Assembly: GCA_026392035.1 (NCBI GenBank)
Contig: JAPLCX010000097.1
Span: 1-64,000 of the forward strand
Direction of reading: 5' to 3'
Source of the DNA: Candidatus Auribacterota bacterium
GTDB taxonomy: Bacteria; Auribacterota; Tritonobacteria; UBA1439
DNA length: 64,000 bases
Below, one piece after another: positions 34,874 through 44,260 of the stretch. Made by a program: the position numbers and the translations under genes. Positions within the stretch are counted from its first letter, which is position 1. Each line of letters starts with the position of its first letter. The notes under the pieces are model-generated. The model saw nothing but the letters and a program-made list of their open reading frames with translations, was not told the DNA's origin and did no database searches.

Positions 34874-35590
34874 ATGAATAGCATCACTGCAGACAAGATT
34901 CTTATCATAATCCCCGCGTATAACGAGGAGAGAACCATAGGCGCGGTTATCCGCAGCATCCTTTCCTTGACTGAATTCCGCAATGTCCTTGTTATCAACG
35001 ATGGCTCATTTGATCGGACCTCGCGTACGGCTTGTACGGTGGGCGCACGCGTGTTGGAACTCCCGTATAATCTGGGGATCGGCGCGGCTGTCCAAACCGG
35101 ATACCTATTTGCCGAAAAGGAACGCTACGAGTATGTGATCCGCGTTGATGCAGACGGCCAGCACGAAGTGTCGCAGATGTGTACATTGCTTGCCCCATTG
35201 CTGGCCGGCGAGGCTGATATGGTTATCGGATCCCGGTATCTCTCATATGGGGAGTATCGTTCTCCATTAGCCAGAAGAATCGGCATAAAAATATTGGCGG
35301 GTTTTGTTTCCTGGATTATAGAGTCGAGGATCACGGACGCTACATCTGGTTTTATAGCCCTGAATCGCAACGCTGTGGCAATTCTGGCCGAGTCATCCCC
35401 TGATGAATATCCCGAGGTCGAATCCATCGTGCTGCTGCACGAAAAAGGATTGCGCGTCAAGGAGGTCGGAGTGAAGATGGGCCATCGCCAGGAGGGGAGA
35501 TCGTCCATCACCGCCCTTGGATCTATCTACTACATGGTGAGGGTAATCCTGGGCCTCACCATTGAGCTTTTGAGAAGAGACTCGTCCTGA
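34874..35590 (+). CDS. GT2 glycosyltransferase, soluble polyprenyl-phosphate mannosyl/glucosyl transferase type
   Basis: The product has 238 aa. GT-A features: IIIPAYNEERTIG, INDGSFD and RVDADGQHE (DXD, near residue 97). ATSGFIALNR follows, as in GT2 proteins that are usually encoded beside DUF2304 proteins; a DUF2304 gene is present here but 9 kb away at 44304. No membrane helix at the end, only an amphipathic helix. It lies 69 bp after the formyltransferase gene and 31 bp before an rSAM gene in the same run. Confidence 0.91.
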   Translation: MNSITADKILIIIPAYNEERTIGAVIRSILSLTEFRNVLVINDGSFDRTSRTACTVGARVLELPYNLGIGAAVQTGYLFAEKERYEYVIRVDADGQHEVSQMCTLLAPLLAGEADMVIGSRYLSYGEYRSPLARRIGIKILAGFVSWIIESRITDATSGFIALNRNAVAILAESSPDEYPEVESIVLLHEKGLRVKEVGVKMGHRQEGRSSITALGSIYYMVRVILGLTIELLRRDSS

Positions 35591-35621
35591 TCTTCAGCTC
35601 GGTGCGCATGGCAAGAAAGCA

Positions 35622-37079
35622 ATGAATATATTGCTATTGAATCCTCCGTTCATCGGTAAATTCTCAAGGGCATCGCGCAGTCCTGCCGTCACAAAGAGCG
35701 GCACGATATATTATCCGTTCTGGCTCGCCTACGCCGCAGGCCTTCTCGAGCAAAGAGGATTCAACATCCGCTTGGTGGATGCCCCCGCTGATGGGTTGAC
35801 CCGAGAGCAGATTTTAGTAAAGCTGACGGGCTTTACACCAGACCTCATCGTCGTGGATACCAGCACCCCGAGCATTTATGAGGATGTGAAATGCGCAGCA
35901 TTTCTTAAACGACAGTATCCGCACAATGTAATCACCCTCGTTGGTACCCATCCATCGGCACTTCCGGAAGAAACGCTGTGCCTGGACGGCGCCATTGATG
36001 TTGTGGCGCGAGGGGAATATGATGAAACCCTTGTCGAACTTGCGAAGGCAGTTGACGCGGGAGGAGATTTCTCCGCGATTAAAGGGATCAGCTACCGCGC
36101 GGGCAATCTGGTGCGGCACAATGCCGCCAGGGCGTTGATAGAAGATGTGGACAGACTTCCCTTTGTGACATCGGTGTACAAGAAACATCTCACCATACGC
36201 AACTATTATTTTGCCGCAGCCCGTTATCCGATGGTGATGATCATTACCGGCCGCGGGTGCCCCTACCGGTGCTTCTTCTGCGTGTACCCGCAAACCTTTC
36301 ACGGCCATCGTTACCGGCCGCGAAGTCCGGAAAACGTTGTTGCGGAGTTTGAGTACGTGAAGGAGAACCTCCCGCAGGTGCGGGAAATCGGAATCGAGGA
36401 TGACACCTTCACCGCCATTGCCGAGCGGAGTGAGCGGATATGCGATCTCCTGATCGAGCGGCAGATTGGTCTGCCCTGGTATTGCAATGGGCGAGCCGAC
36501 ATCAGCTACCCGCTGCTCAGGAAGATGAGGAGGGCGGGGTGCAGGCTCATCACGGTGGGGTTTGAGAGCGCCGATCAGGGAGTCCTCAATGCGATACACA
36601 AGGGATTGACAGTAGAGCGGATGCTCCAGTTTGCCATGGACGCGCGCCGGGCGGGGATACTCATACACGGCTGCATCATGATCGGCAATCCCGGAGAAAA
36701 TGCCGATACCGTCCGGAGAAGCTTCGATTTTGCACTGCGCACACGGTGTGACAGCATGCAGTTTTACCCCCTATTCGTTTATCCGGGCACTGAGGCGTAT
36801 GACTGGGCACGTCGATCCGGCTACTTGAAAAGCACCAACTTCCGCAACTGGCTGGATGTGAAGGGGGATTATGCGTGCGTGCTGGATCTCCCCGGACTCC
36901 CTGCCGGGAAAATTGTCGAAATCTGTAAAAGGTTCTATATTCACTACCATTTGCGCCCATCGTATATCCTCTACAAAATCTGGCAGTTTGTGACGCGGCC
37001 CTCGGAGGGGCTCAGAACACTGCGTTCAGGGCTCCTGTATCTGCGCTTTCTATGGCGGGACAAAATCGGGAGCGCCTGA
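35622..37079 (+). CDS. B12-binding domain radical SAM protein
   Basis: The product has 485 aa. The N-terminus LNPPFIGKFSRASRSPAVTK plus GTIYYPFWLAYAAG marks a subgroup with a long loop after the first strand, not seen in the other members here. rSAM motif C213/C217/C220 (RGCPYRCFFC), EDDTFTA, GFESADQGVL in place of ESGSQ, and HLRPSYILYKI as a variant of the shared C-terminal motif. It is the last gene of the six-gene forward run, convergent with the rSAM gene at 37150 after a 70-bp gap. It probably modifies the sugar or lipid intermediate built by the upstream genes. No terminator hairpin was seen in the gap. Confidence 0.93.
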   Translation: MNILLLNPPFIGKFSRASRSPAVTKSGTIYYPFWLAYAAGLLEQRGFNIRLVDAPADGLTREQILVKLTGFTPDLIVVDTSTPSIYEDVKCAAFLKRQYPHNVITLVGTHPSALPEETLCLDGAIDVVARGEYDETLVELAKAVDAGGDFSAIKGISYRAGNLVRHNAARALIEDVDRLPFVTSVYKKHLTIRNYYFAAARYPMVMIITGRGCPYRCFFCVYPQTFHGHRYRPRSPENVVAEFEYVKENLPQVREIGIEDDTFTAIAERSERICDLLIERQIGLPWYCNGRADISYPLLRKMRRAGCRLITVGFESADQGVLNAIHKGLTVERMLQFAMDARRAGILIHGCIMIGNPGENADTVRRSFDFALRTRCDSMQFYPLFVYPGTEAYDWARRSGYLKSTNFRNWLDVKGDYACVLDLPGLPAGKIVEICKRFYIHYHLRPSYILYKIWQFVTRPSEGLRTLRSGLLYLRFLWRDKIGSA

Positions 37080-37149
37080 TGCTCGCAACCAGCTCGTGCG
37101 CATCCGGTGAGAGGGGGTATCTTCCGCTGCCGTTGCCGGATACGGTGGC

Positions 37150-38562
37150 TTATCCTCTCCGGGATATATTCCACAGCGAGGTAACGCCGTCAGCAATTGA
37201 CCTCCAATTACGGGGCGAGAGGAGTTGACTCAGGTACTTGAGAAAGAAGCGGGGTCTGAAGTAAAATGACATGAATGCCTTGCGATGCAGGGAGAGGAGT
37301 TCTTCGCGGCTCATTCCTGGAGGGACATAGGTTGCTGATTCATAGCACTTATACTCATCGAAGCAGGTTGCCGCTCTCCCCTCTCTGGCTGCAATCTCGC
37401 TGAACTTCGTTCCCGGGAACGGTTGGGCGATGGTGAATTGCGCCGTGTCCGGATTGAGTTTTTTCGCGAATGCGATCGTCTCCGCTACGGTTGACGCTGT
37501 TTCTCCTATGTTCCCTATCATGAAATAGCCATGAATCTTGAGTCCAGCCCGTCTGGCAATGCGTGTGGCCGTGAGCGACTGCTCCAGGGTTATCCCCTTG
37601 TTTATGTTGTCGAGTATCATCTGACTTCCGGACTCATAGCCGAAGTGAATCGCCCTGCATCCGGCCCGCTTCATCGAGATTATTGTTTCTTCATCCACCG
37701 TGTCAACCCGAGCCTGCGCCATCCAGAGCGGATCGATCCTCCTGAGGAGGATCTCTTCACAAATTCCGAGCACATGGCTCTTCCGTACAGTGAGTGTGTC
37801 GTCAGCGAAGCCGAATATCCCTATGTTGAGCCGCTCCATGCAATCATTGATCTCATCAACCACGCGAATCGGTGACCGATAACGAATCGTTGAACCGAAC
37901 ACAGCCGAGCTCCCGCAGAAGATGCAGTGGAAAGGGCACCCCCGGGATGAAATGATATTCGTATAGTATGGACGAACCCGTCGGCGTAAAGAGGATGCAT
38001 GTTTATAGAGAGTTATCTTCAATAGATCTCTTGCGGGGAATGGGAGCGCATCAAGGTCCTTGATAAAACCCCTGCGCGGAGTTTGTTCGATGTTCCCATT
38101 CAATCTGAGGGAGATACCTGCGCACGTGTTCAGGGGCTTTCGGGCTGAAAGGAGGGAGGCTAATTCCTGGACTGTTTCCTCTCCTTCGCCCACCACCGCG
38201 ATGTCAGCCCCCGTCGCCTTTAGTGTATCCGCAGGGAGGGCGGTGACGTGCGGGCCCCCAATGACGACAGGAACCGACGGCATTAATTTTTTAATAGATG
38301 TTATTGCATCCGCAGACGAGCCGAGCATGGGAGTGGTAAAGCTGATGCCGACCATGTCCGGTTTGCGAGTCCACACTGCGCGGGCGATGGCGGTATGGTC
38401 ATGAACGTTCTCTGCTTCGGCGTCAATAACCGTGACCGCATGATTGTTGTCCCGCAGCGCGGCGGCGATATAGAGCAACCCGAGCGGAGGATCGAGATAG
38501 CGGACACCGCGGATTTTTCTGTAGATATGCCGGTATAAAGGGTGGATGAGAACGATATTCAT
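37150..38562 (-). CDS. B12-binding domain radical SAM protein
   Basis: The product has 470 aa. The start at 38562 (MNIVLIHPLYRHIYRK) is chosen because a promoter predicts transcription from about 38587, inside the 47-codon upstream extension of the open frame. IGGPHVTALP and VGEGEE in the B12-binding domain, rSAM motif C209/C213/C216 (RGCPFHCIFC), GFADDTLT, GYESGSQ and FYFRPRF at the C-terminus. The subgroup resembles 25572. It is monocistronic and divergent from the 38702 rSAM gene. Confidence 0.93.
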   Translation of the reverse strand: MNIVLIHPLYRHIYRKIRGVRYLDPPLGLLYIAAALRDNNHAVTVIDAEAENVHDHTAIARAVWTRKPDMVGISFTTPMLGSSADAITSIKKLMPSVPVVIGGPHVTALPADTLKATGADIAVVGEGEETVQELASLLSARKPLNTCAGISLRLNGNIEQTPRRGFIKDLDALPFPARDLLKITLYKHASSLRRRVRPYYTNIISSRGCPFHCIFCGSSAVFGSTIRYRSPIRVVDEINDCMERLNIGIFGFADDTLTVRKSHVLGICEEILLRRIDPLWMAQARVDTVDEETIISMKRAGCRAIHFGYESGSQMILDNINKGITLEQSLTATRIARRAGLKIHGYFMIGNIGETASTVAETIAFAKKLNPDTAQFTIAQPFPGTKFSEIAAREGRAATCFDEYKCYESATYVPPGMSREELLSLHRKAFMSFYFRPRFFLKYLSQLLSPRNWRSIADGVTSLWNISRRG

Positions 38563-38593
38563 TGGATGGGGGATCCGAGTCTCACGATGCCCC

Positions 38594-38622
38594 ATTGTAG
38601 ACGATGGAGCGGGGGCGGACAA
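38594..38622 (-). promoter_or_regulatory. Sigma70-type promoter for the 37150-38562 gene
   Basis: On the minus strand: TTGTCC (complement of 38617-38622), a 17-bp spacer and TACAAT (complement of 38594-38599). Predicted start about 38587, leaving a 25-nt leader. It lies back to back with the forward promoter at 38667-38695. Confidence 0.6.
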
Positions 38623-38666
38623 GAAGAAACTGCTCCTGCCTGGAGATCGCGCCTGGGGATCGCGAT

Positions 38667-38695
38667 TTGAACACGTTTCACCATTTTGATATACT
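38667..38695 (+). promoter_or_regulatory. Near-consensus promoter; transcript predicted leaderless
   Basis: TTGAAC (38667-38672), a 17-bp spacer and TATACT (38690-38695), with a TGA extended -10 directly before the hexamer. The expected +1 (seven bases after the -10) is 38702, the A of the ATG. No ribosome-binding site precedes the ATG, so leaderless translation is likely. Confidence 0.7.
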
Positions 38696-38701
38696 CGTCG
38701 C

Positions 38702-39781
38702 ATGTATCTGTCTCAAATTGCGCGCGTGGGCACAGGCTTATTCAGAGCACGCATGTTCGGTGCGCATATCCCCCTTGCCGTATGGATTGACGTTACCAAT
38801 CGCTGCCCCGCCGGTTGCGCCTACTGCGAGGTCTTCAAATCGGGGAAGGGGGACATACCCCTGCCCGGCCTCCTGCGGCTCATGGACGAGCTCCGGGAGC
38901 TCGGCTGCGTGCGCCTCCATCTCACCGGGGGCGATCCCCTCATCAGGGACGATATCGGCGAGATCATCGACCACGCCCGAAGGCACAACTTTCTGCTCAC
39001 CCTCTCGACCAGGGAGCATTTCGTGCCGAAGAGGATCGCGGACCTGGAAAAGATCGATATGCTCTTCTTGAGCTTCGAGGGAGAGGAGAGCGTGCACGAC
39101 GAACTGAAGGGGAAGGGGAGCTTCCGGGCGCTCATGGATGCGTTCGCCCTGCTCCGTCAGCGAAAGGTGAAGTTCCTGACGACAACTACCCTGACGAAGC
39201 GGAACGTTCAATCTGTCCCGTTCATCCTCGAGACCGCCCGGCGCTACGGCTTCGTCGCCAATTTTCAGTGCCTGCACTATCCTCTCACCGCCGCCTCGTC
39301 CTCCGGTTTTCGCACCACCCATCCCCTGGCGGACCTCCTCCTCACGGAGGAGGAGCACCGGGCGATCGGGAGAAAGCTCCTGGGGCTCCGAAGGGTGGGA
39401 TTTCCCATCGCCACCTCGGCGCCGTGCCTCCGCTACATCTTTTTGGAGTGGAAGAACCATCAGGAGGTGTTTCTTCCGCACCGGCTTCGTCCGGGACTCC
39501 GCTGCTGGGCGGGGAGACTCTTCTGCCAGATCGACGTAGAGGGGTTCGTCTACCCGTGCGGCTCGACGTTCGAGCGGGGACGGCGGGACGAGTATCTCAA
39601 CGCCCTCGACGTCGGCTTCGGGAAGGCGTTCGCGCATCTTGCCTCGAGCCCCTGCCAGGCCTGCCTGCAGGCCTGTCATGTCGAGCTGAATCTGCTGTTT
39701 TCCCTCGACATCGGAACGCTATGGCACTGGTTTCGCACTCTTGTCGCCCCCCGGGGGCGCGCCGAAACGGGGGACTCATGA
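38702..39781 (+). CDS. Radical SAM protein with SPASM-like cysteine-rich C-terminus
   Basis: The product has 359 aa. The barrel starts early, with the cluster motif C35/C39/C42 (NRCPAGCAYCEV) and LTGGDPLIR. Late cysteines CWAGRLFCQIDVEG, YPCGS and CQACLQAC form a SPASM/twitch-like auxiliary cluster region. There is no B12-binding domain. Such enzymes modify peptides or act as dehydrogenases or epimerases on sugars and cyclitols. Here it heads a three-gene unit with a B12-rSAM (4-bp overlap) and a second rSAM/SPASM enzyme, so a carbohydrate substrate is a reasonable inference. High GC third positions set it apart from flanking genes. Confidence 0.9.
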   Translation: MYLSQIARVGTGLFRARMFGAHIPLAVWIDVTNRCPAGCAYCEVFKSGKGDIPLPGLLRLMDELRELGCVRLHLTGGDPLIRDDIGEIIDHARRHNFLLTLSTREHFVPKRIADLEKIDMLFLSFEGEESVHDELKGKGSFRALMDAFALLRQRKVKFLTTTTLTKRNVQSVPFILETARRYGFVANFQCLHYPLTAASSSGFRTTHPLADLLLTEEEHRAIGRKLLGLRRVGFPIATSAPCLRYIFLEWKNHQEVFLPHRLRPGLRCWAGRLFCQIDVEGFVYPCGSTFERGRRDEYLNALDVGFGKAFAHLASSPCQACLQACHVELNLLFSLDIGTLWHWFRTLVAPRGRAETGDS

Positions 39782-41202
39782 CCGCGCGCAACGGCATCCG
39801 GGTGGCCCTGGTGAATCTCCCGCAGGTTGTCCCCGAGCTCATGCACATCTCCCGGGTGCGGAAGGCATACTCCGAGACCGCCCAGATCCTTCCCAACCTC
39901 AGCCTCGCCTACCTGGCGGCGCAGCTCGAGCGCGAGGGCTTCGAGGTGCGGTATGTCGAGGCGTTCGCGTTGAAGCTCTCGGTTGACCGGATCGTCGAGG
40001 CGCTGCGGGACTTCGCCCCGCACGCGGTCTGCTATAACCTGATCACCGAGACCTTCCTGAATTCTCTCGCTTACATCAGGACGATCAGGGAGCGCATCCC
40101 GGCGCCCGCGATCGTGGGGGGGATGCACCTCTCCCTCTACCCGCACGAGACGCTTTCCCATCGGTGCATCGACTACGGGATCGTCGGCGAGGGCTGGAAG
40201 AGCCTGCCCCGTCTTTTGCATTCGCTCGCGGAGGGGGAAACCGATCTCTCGGGAGTGCAGGGGCTCCTGTACAGGACGGGCGATGAGCTCGTGCAAAACG
40301 CGCCCAGCGAGGGGTGCACCCCCCTGGAGAGCGTTCCGTTCCCGGCGCGGCACCTCCTCCCCAATGACGCCTATAACTGCGTGATGTCCAAGCGCTTTCC
40401 CATCACGGTGATGATCTCGAGCTACGGCTGCCCGTTCAAGTGCTCCTATTGCGACGTGGGGACCCTCTCCTTCCAGATGCGCAGCGCGGAGAGCGTGATT
40501 GCCGAAATGACCGAGTGCAGGGAGAGGCACGGCATCCGGGAGATCTGGTTCCAGGACGAGACGTTCACTCTCAACGCGAACCGCCTGTACGCCATCTGCG
40601 AGGCGCTTATGCGCTCGAAGCTGGACGTGATCTGGTCCATCAGAACCCGGGCAGATCTGGTCACCCTCGACATGCTCAAGGCCATGAAGCGCGCGGGCTG
40701 TTTCAAAATCCATTTAGGCGTCGAATCGGCCGACCCGGCGGTCCTCGCCGAGCTCGGCCGCACCATCCCCCTCGAGAGGATACGGGACGCCTTTTTCTGG
40801 GCTCGTGAGGCCGGCATCGCCCCGCTTGCCTTCTTCATGATCGGCAACCCCCTGGAGGACCGCGCGGCGCTCGAGCGGTCGATCAGTTTCGCCGGGAGCC
40901 TGCCGTGTGATTTCATCCAGGTCAACAAGCTGACCCCCTGCCCCCCGTCCAAATTCTATACCCGCGTCGTTCGGGAAACCGGGCGCGATTACTGGGCGGA
41001 ATATACGCGGGGCAACAGCGCCGCCATCGCGGAAATGGGAAACTATTTCTCCCTGTTTCCCCCCGAAGAACTCGATGCGTGGCAGAAAAAATTCTTCCGA
41101 ACGTTCTACTTTCGCCCCTCCTATATTGTACGGAGGATCGTCGAGGTGCGGTCATGGAAGGAGTTTAAGAGTCTCGCCAAGGCGGCGCTCTCGATCACCT
41201 GA
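39778..41202 (+). CDS. B12-binding domain radical SAM protein
   Basis: The product has 474 aa. The start at 39778 (MTARNGIRVALVNLPQ) overlaps the previous stop by 4 bp; a much longer frame starting upstream reads the preceding gene out of frame. The B12-binding domain has VGGMHLSLYP; rSAM motif C218/C222/C225 (YGCPFKCSYC), WFQDETFTL, GVESADPAVL and FYFRPSYIVRRI at the C-terminus. GC-rich, like its two partners. The DETF strand and Asp after the third Cys place it in the FRP clade. Confidence 0.93.
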   Translation: MTARNGIRVALVNLPQVVPELMHISRVRKAYSETAQILPNLSLAYLAAQLEREGFEVRYVEAFALKLSVDRIVEALRDFAPHAVCYNLITETFLNSLAYIRTIRERIPAPAIVGGMHLSLYPHETLSHRCIDYGIVGEGWKSLPRLLHSLAEGETDLSGVQGLLYRTGDELVQNAPSEGCTPLESVPFPARHLLPNDAYNCVMSKRFPITVMISSYGCPFKCSYCDVGTLSFQMRSAESVIAEMTECRERHGIREIWFQDETFTLNANRLYAICEALMRSKLDVIWSIRTRADLVTLDMLKAMKRAGCFKIHLGVESADPAVLAELGRTIPLERIRDAFFWAREAGIAPLAFFMIGNPLEDRAALERSISFAGSLPCDFIQVNKLTPCPPSKFYTRVVRETGRDYWAEYTRGNSAAIAEMGNYFSLFPPEELDAWQKKFFRTFYFRPSYIVRRIVEVRSWKEFKSLAKAALSIT

Positions 41203-41208
41203 CAGCCC

Positions 41209-42327
41209 ATGCGCAAGAAATATCTGCGAGTACTGCTGAACCGCCTGCGATCCGCCGGCCCCGGTGCGCTGCTGCGCCAGGGGTGGAACGCCATGGCCGT
41301 CGCCCGGGCCGCGGCGGCGGGCGGAGCGCCGCCGGCCCCCGTCTCGGCGACCCTTGTCCTCACCTATCGCTGCAACCAGCGGTGCGTCATGTGCAACTTC
41401 CCCGGCCGGGCCCGCAGGGACACCCCGGAGATGTCGACCGTCCGGGCGCGCCAGATCATCGGGGAGCTCGCGCTGATGGGGACTTCTGGGATCTCCTTCT
41501 ACGGCGGAGAACCGCTGTTGAGAAAGGATATTGTGGAGCTCACCGCCCATGCCCACTCCCTGGGGCTCATGACGCATATCTCCACCAACGGGATGCTCCT
41601 GAGCCTTGAAACCGCCCAGGCCCTCGTGCGCGCCGGGGCTGACCTGATTTCGATCTCCCTCGACGGAGGCGTCGCCGAAACCCATGACCGCCAGCGCGGA
41701 GTGCCCGGCGCATTCCAGGCGGTGCAGTGCGCCGTCGAAAGCGTTCGCGCCGCACGCGCCGCCGTCGGGAGGCGCTGTCACTGCGCGCTCGCCGCGACGC
41801 TCACCGCGGGGAATGCGGATGAGACCGGGCGGATCATCGCCGCCGCACGGGCCCTCCGGGCCGATACGCTCTCTGTTTTCGAGGCACAGGAATTGTCGGG
41901 CCTTGCGCCGTGGGGTTCCGGGGCGGAGACGGAAACGCTGCGCCGCGCCCACACGCTGCTGCGGGAGGAGAAGAAGAGAGATCCCAACTTCATCGACAAC
42001 TCGGAGGAGTATATCCGCACCTGTCTGGCCCTTCTCGACGGAAAGCCGCCGCCCGCGCGGTGCTGCGCGCCCTACTCCGACATCTTTATCGACACGTACG
42101 AAGACGTGTATGCGTGCAATTATTTCTTCGGCATGGCGCGAATGATCGGGAACCTTCGCGGCGGCAGCGTGGCGGCGTTCTGGCGCTCCAACGACTACCG
42201 GAAGGCGCGGGAGGATCTGCGGAACTGCGCGCTCTGTAACTATATGTGCCATCGGGAGCTAAGCCTGATACTCAATCGCATGAACATCTTCCGCATCCCT
42301 CGCGGCTTTTCGCGAACCGCCGTGTGA
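41209..42327 (+). CDS. Radical SAM protein with SPASM-type C-terminus
   Basis: The product has 372 aa. An N-terminal extension of about 45 residues, then YRCNQRCVMC (C55/C59/C62), FYGGEPLLR, STNGMLL and SLDGG, the classic order of SPASM-family barrels. C-terminal cysteines CCAPYSDIF, YACNYFF and CALCNYMC, with IGNLRGGSVAAFWRS between them, match the SPASM layout. It is related to 46993-48105. It begins 6 bp after the B12-rSAM gene and completes a GC-rich three-gene unit. The function is unknown; SPASM enzymes in glycan loci may oxidise or epimerise sugars. Confidence 0.9.
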   Translation: MRKKYLRVLLNRLRSAGPGALLRQGWNAMAVARAAAAGGAPPAPVSATLVLTYRCNQRCVMCNFPGRARRDTPEMSTVRARQIIGELALMGTSGISFYGGEPLLRKDIVELTAHAHSLGLMTHISTNGMLLSLETAQALVRAGADLISISLDGGVAETHDRQRGVPGAFQAVQCAVESVRAARAAVGRRCHCALAATLTAGNADETGRIIAAARALRADTLSVFEAQELSGLAPWGSGAETETLRRAHTLLREEKKRDPNFIDNSEEYIRTCLALLDGKPPPARCCAPYSDIFIDTYEDVYACNYFFGMARMIGNLRGGSVAAFWRSNDYRKAREDLRNCALCNYMCHRELSLILNRMNIFRIPRGFSRTAV

Positions 42328-42450
42328 TTCGCCCGCGCACCGGCATGCGGCGGCGGGTGAAGGGTATCAGGCTCCCCATGATGGGGATCAGGGCTTGGGA
42401 CGTCGATTCTGAACAATGGTTACATTCTCTCCAACTCTAGGAGGACCTTC

Positions 42451-44052
42451 ATGAGTGCACATGCGAGATTCGCAATTGTGCTGACCGTTGTATTCCTCGT
42501 CATTGCGGCCATGCTCCTCCTTCGCCACGAAATGTATACAGATGAACTCAACCCGTGGCTGTACAACACGCGTAGCCCCTCGCTCCCCGCGATGTTCCGT
42601 ATCTCATCGGTCGAAGACCAGCCCCGCCTCTGGTACCTCATGCTCTATCCGCTAAGCCGTGTGACCGATTCGCCGTTCGCCATGCAGTGGCTGCATTGGC
42701 TCATTGCAGGAGCGGTCGTCTATATCTTCGCCCGATATGCCCCGTTCACCAAAGGGCAGAAGGTCTTGTTTGTATTCGGTCGTATGATGCTATTTGAATT
42801 CGGAACGCTTGTACGGTGCTACTTGATCGGCATTCTACTGCTGTTCATCTTCTGCAGCCTTTTTCATGCCCGCCGTTCCAGATTTGTCTGCCTATGCGTG
42901 ATCCTTGCCCTCCTGGCCAACGCCAATATCGGCGGCCTTACCATCGCCGCCGCCGCGGGATTGGCACTCGCACTCGAGCAGATCGGACCCCGCAGGGATC
43001 CCCCTCTTCGCGCCCTGACAACGGTTGTCGGATTTTACGCTCTTTTCCTCGGATGTATCATCGCTGAGGTTCAGTGCTTCCCGGGGTTTTACCTAGGCGG
43101 AACCATGAATGGCGCTCTCCGTCTTTATCTGCCCAGGGTCCTTGATCTGCGGAATCTTATCAAAGGCGCTGTGACAGTCGCCGACGGTTTTATTCCCCTC
43201 ACGAATCAGTATAGCCACCTCTTGCCGTTCGATAAATATCCCGACATTGTGAAAATCATCATCGTCTCATTTATAATGCTATGGGGACTGTTGCTTTTCC
43301 TGAGGACACGTACCGCCTTCTTTTTTTGGCTGTTCTCGACCATCGGAATAGCCCTCTTTTTCGCATTAATTCCCGCGCCAGGTAACCACCGACAGTACGG
43401 ATACCATTATTTTGTTTTTATTGCCGCGATCTGGATGATCCGGAGGGAGGATGACCGACCGTCTCGTTTCCTTCTTTTCGGAAAGCTCACCGACCGTGCC
43501 CGGTCTTCCGCCGATCGCATGCTGTACGTCCTTCTCATCATTCAGATCCTCTGCAACATTGACCCTGTATATGCTGATTGGCGGCTCCCATTCTCATGCG
43601 GTCGAGCAGCAGCCCGGTATATCAGGGAAACGGGCCGGGAGGATTGGCTGCTTGCGGCGTGTAAAATATTGCCCGCTACATCGGTCGCGGCGTATCTCGG
43701 CAGGGATATATATGCCCTCCCCTACGATAGAATCTTCGAAGTTCCTATGGCAATGAAAATGGATGAAGAGGAGGGGGATGAAAGTTTAAGGAAAGACGCC
43801 CTGACAAGAGTGCCGGGTCTCCGGGATAAATACGGCAGCGATATTCTGTTTATATTCAACTATTGGCCTCTTAAAGAATCCTTGAGGCAGCAGTATGGCT
43901 TGATCGAAGTGGCCCGCTTTGAACATGCGCTCGTGACGAATGAAAACTTCTTTCTCTATACATTCGACTCCGCTGCAGACGCGCGTATGCGCTCAAAGCT
44001 CCAAATGATCAGGCGCAATGAAGGCGGCAACGTCCAGGGGGTAACGCCGTAA
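42451..44052 (+). CDS. Polytopic GT-C-like glycosyltransferase
   Basis: The product has 533 aa. The start is fixed by an AGGAGG ribosome-binding site six bases upstream. About 10 hydrophobic segments lie in residues 8-375. The first loop has MYTDELNPW (D31, E32), the acidic pair of GT-C enzymes. A soluble tail of about 150 aa follows with AARYIRETGREDW and DILFIFNYWPLKES. It is separated by 123 bp from the rSAM triplet, so it may be co-transcribed or have its own promoter, but none was clear. The proposed role is periplasmic transfer from a lipid-linked sugar. Confidence 0.87.
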   Translation: MSAHARFAIVLTVVFLVIAAMLLLRHEMYTDELNPWLYNTRSPSLPAMFRISSVEDQPRLWYLMLYPLSRVTDSPFAMQWLHWLIAGAVVYIFARYAPFTKGQKVLFVFGRMMLFEFGTLVRCYLIGILLLFIFCSLFHARRSRFVCLCVILALLANANIGGLTIAAAAGLALALEQIGPRRDPPLRALTTVVGFYALFLGCIIAEVQCFPGFYLGGTMNGALRLYLPRVLDLRNLIKGAVTVADGFIPLTNQYSHLLPFDKYPDIVKIIIVSFIMLWGLLLFLRTRTAFFFWLFSTIGIALFFALIPAPGNHRQYGYHYFVFIAAIWMIRREDDRPSRFLLFGKLTDRARSSADRMLYVLLIIQILCNIDPVYADWRLPFSCGRAAARYIRETGREDWLLAACKILPATSVAAYLGRDIYALPYDRIFEVPMAMKMDEEEGDESLRKDALTRVPGLRDKYGSDILFIFNYWPLKESLRQQYGLIEVARFEHALVTNENFFLYTFDSAADARMRSKLQMIRRNEGGNVQGVTP

Positions 44053-44260
44053 CTGTGGATGCGCACGATATTCATGCCGTGGTTGTCCCTTCAGTTGCAC
44101 CCGGAATTGCTATAGAGGTTTTACCGGCATCGGGCAAGCGCGAAACAGCGCCATGTGAACGACAGACGGGCAGCGCATTACTCCTTGCGGGCAGATAGGT
44201 TATGAAAATATGGTAATGCGGGGAAGAGGAACTGCGCTCTGTCGGATAGCTCTTTGTATA

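Noticed and set aside
38815-39777. 963-bp upstream extension of the 39778 B12-rSAM reading frame
   Set aside because: It reads the preceding rSAM gene out of frame and gives Arg/Pro/Gly-rich nonsense; the ATG at 39778 overlaps the previous stop in the usual way.
39676-40713. Antisense open frame of 345 codons across the B12-rSAM gene
   Set aside because: Repetitive charged composition without motifs, typical of the complement of a GC-rich gene; the sense strand has a complete rSAM domain.
41152-42252. Antisense open frame of 366 codons across the SPASM-type rSAM gene
   Set aside because: Same reason: it mirrors a GC-rich gene and has no family signature.
44055-44200. Open frame of about 47 codons beginning at a GTG between the 42451 and 44304 genes
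   Set aside because: No ribosome-binding site, no recognisable motif and no sign of homology to neighbours.
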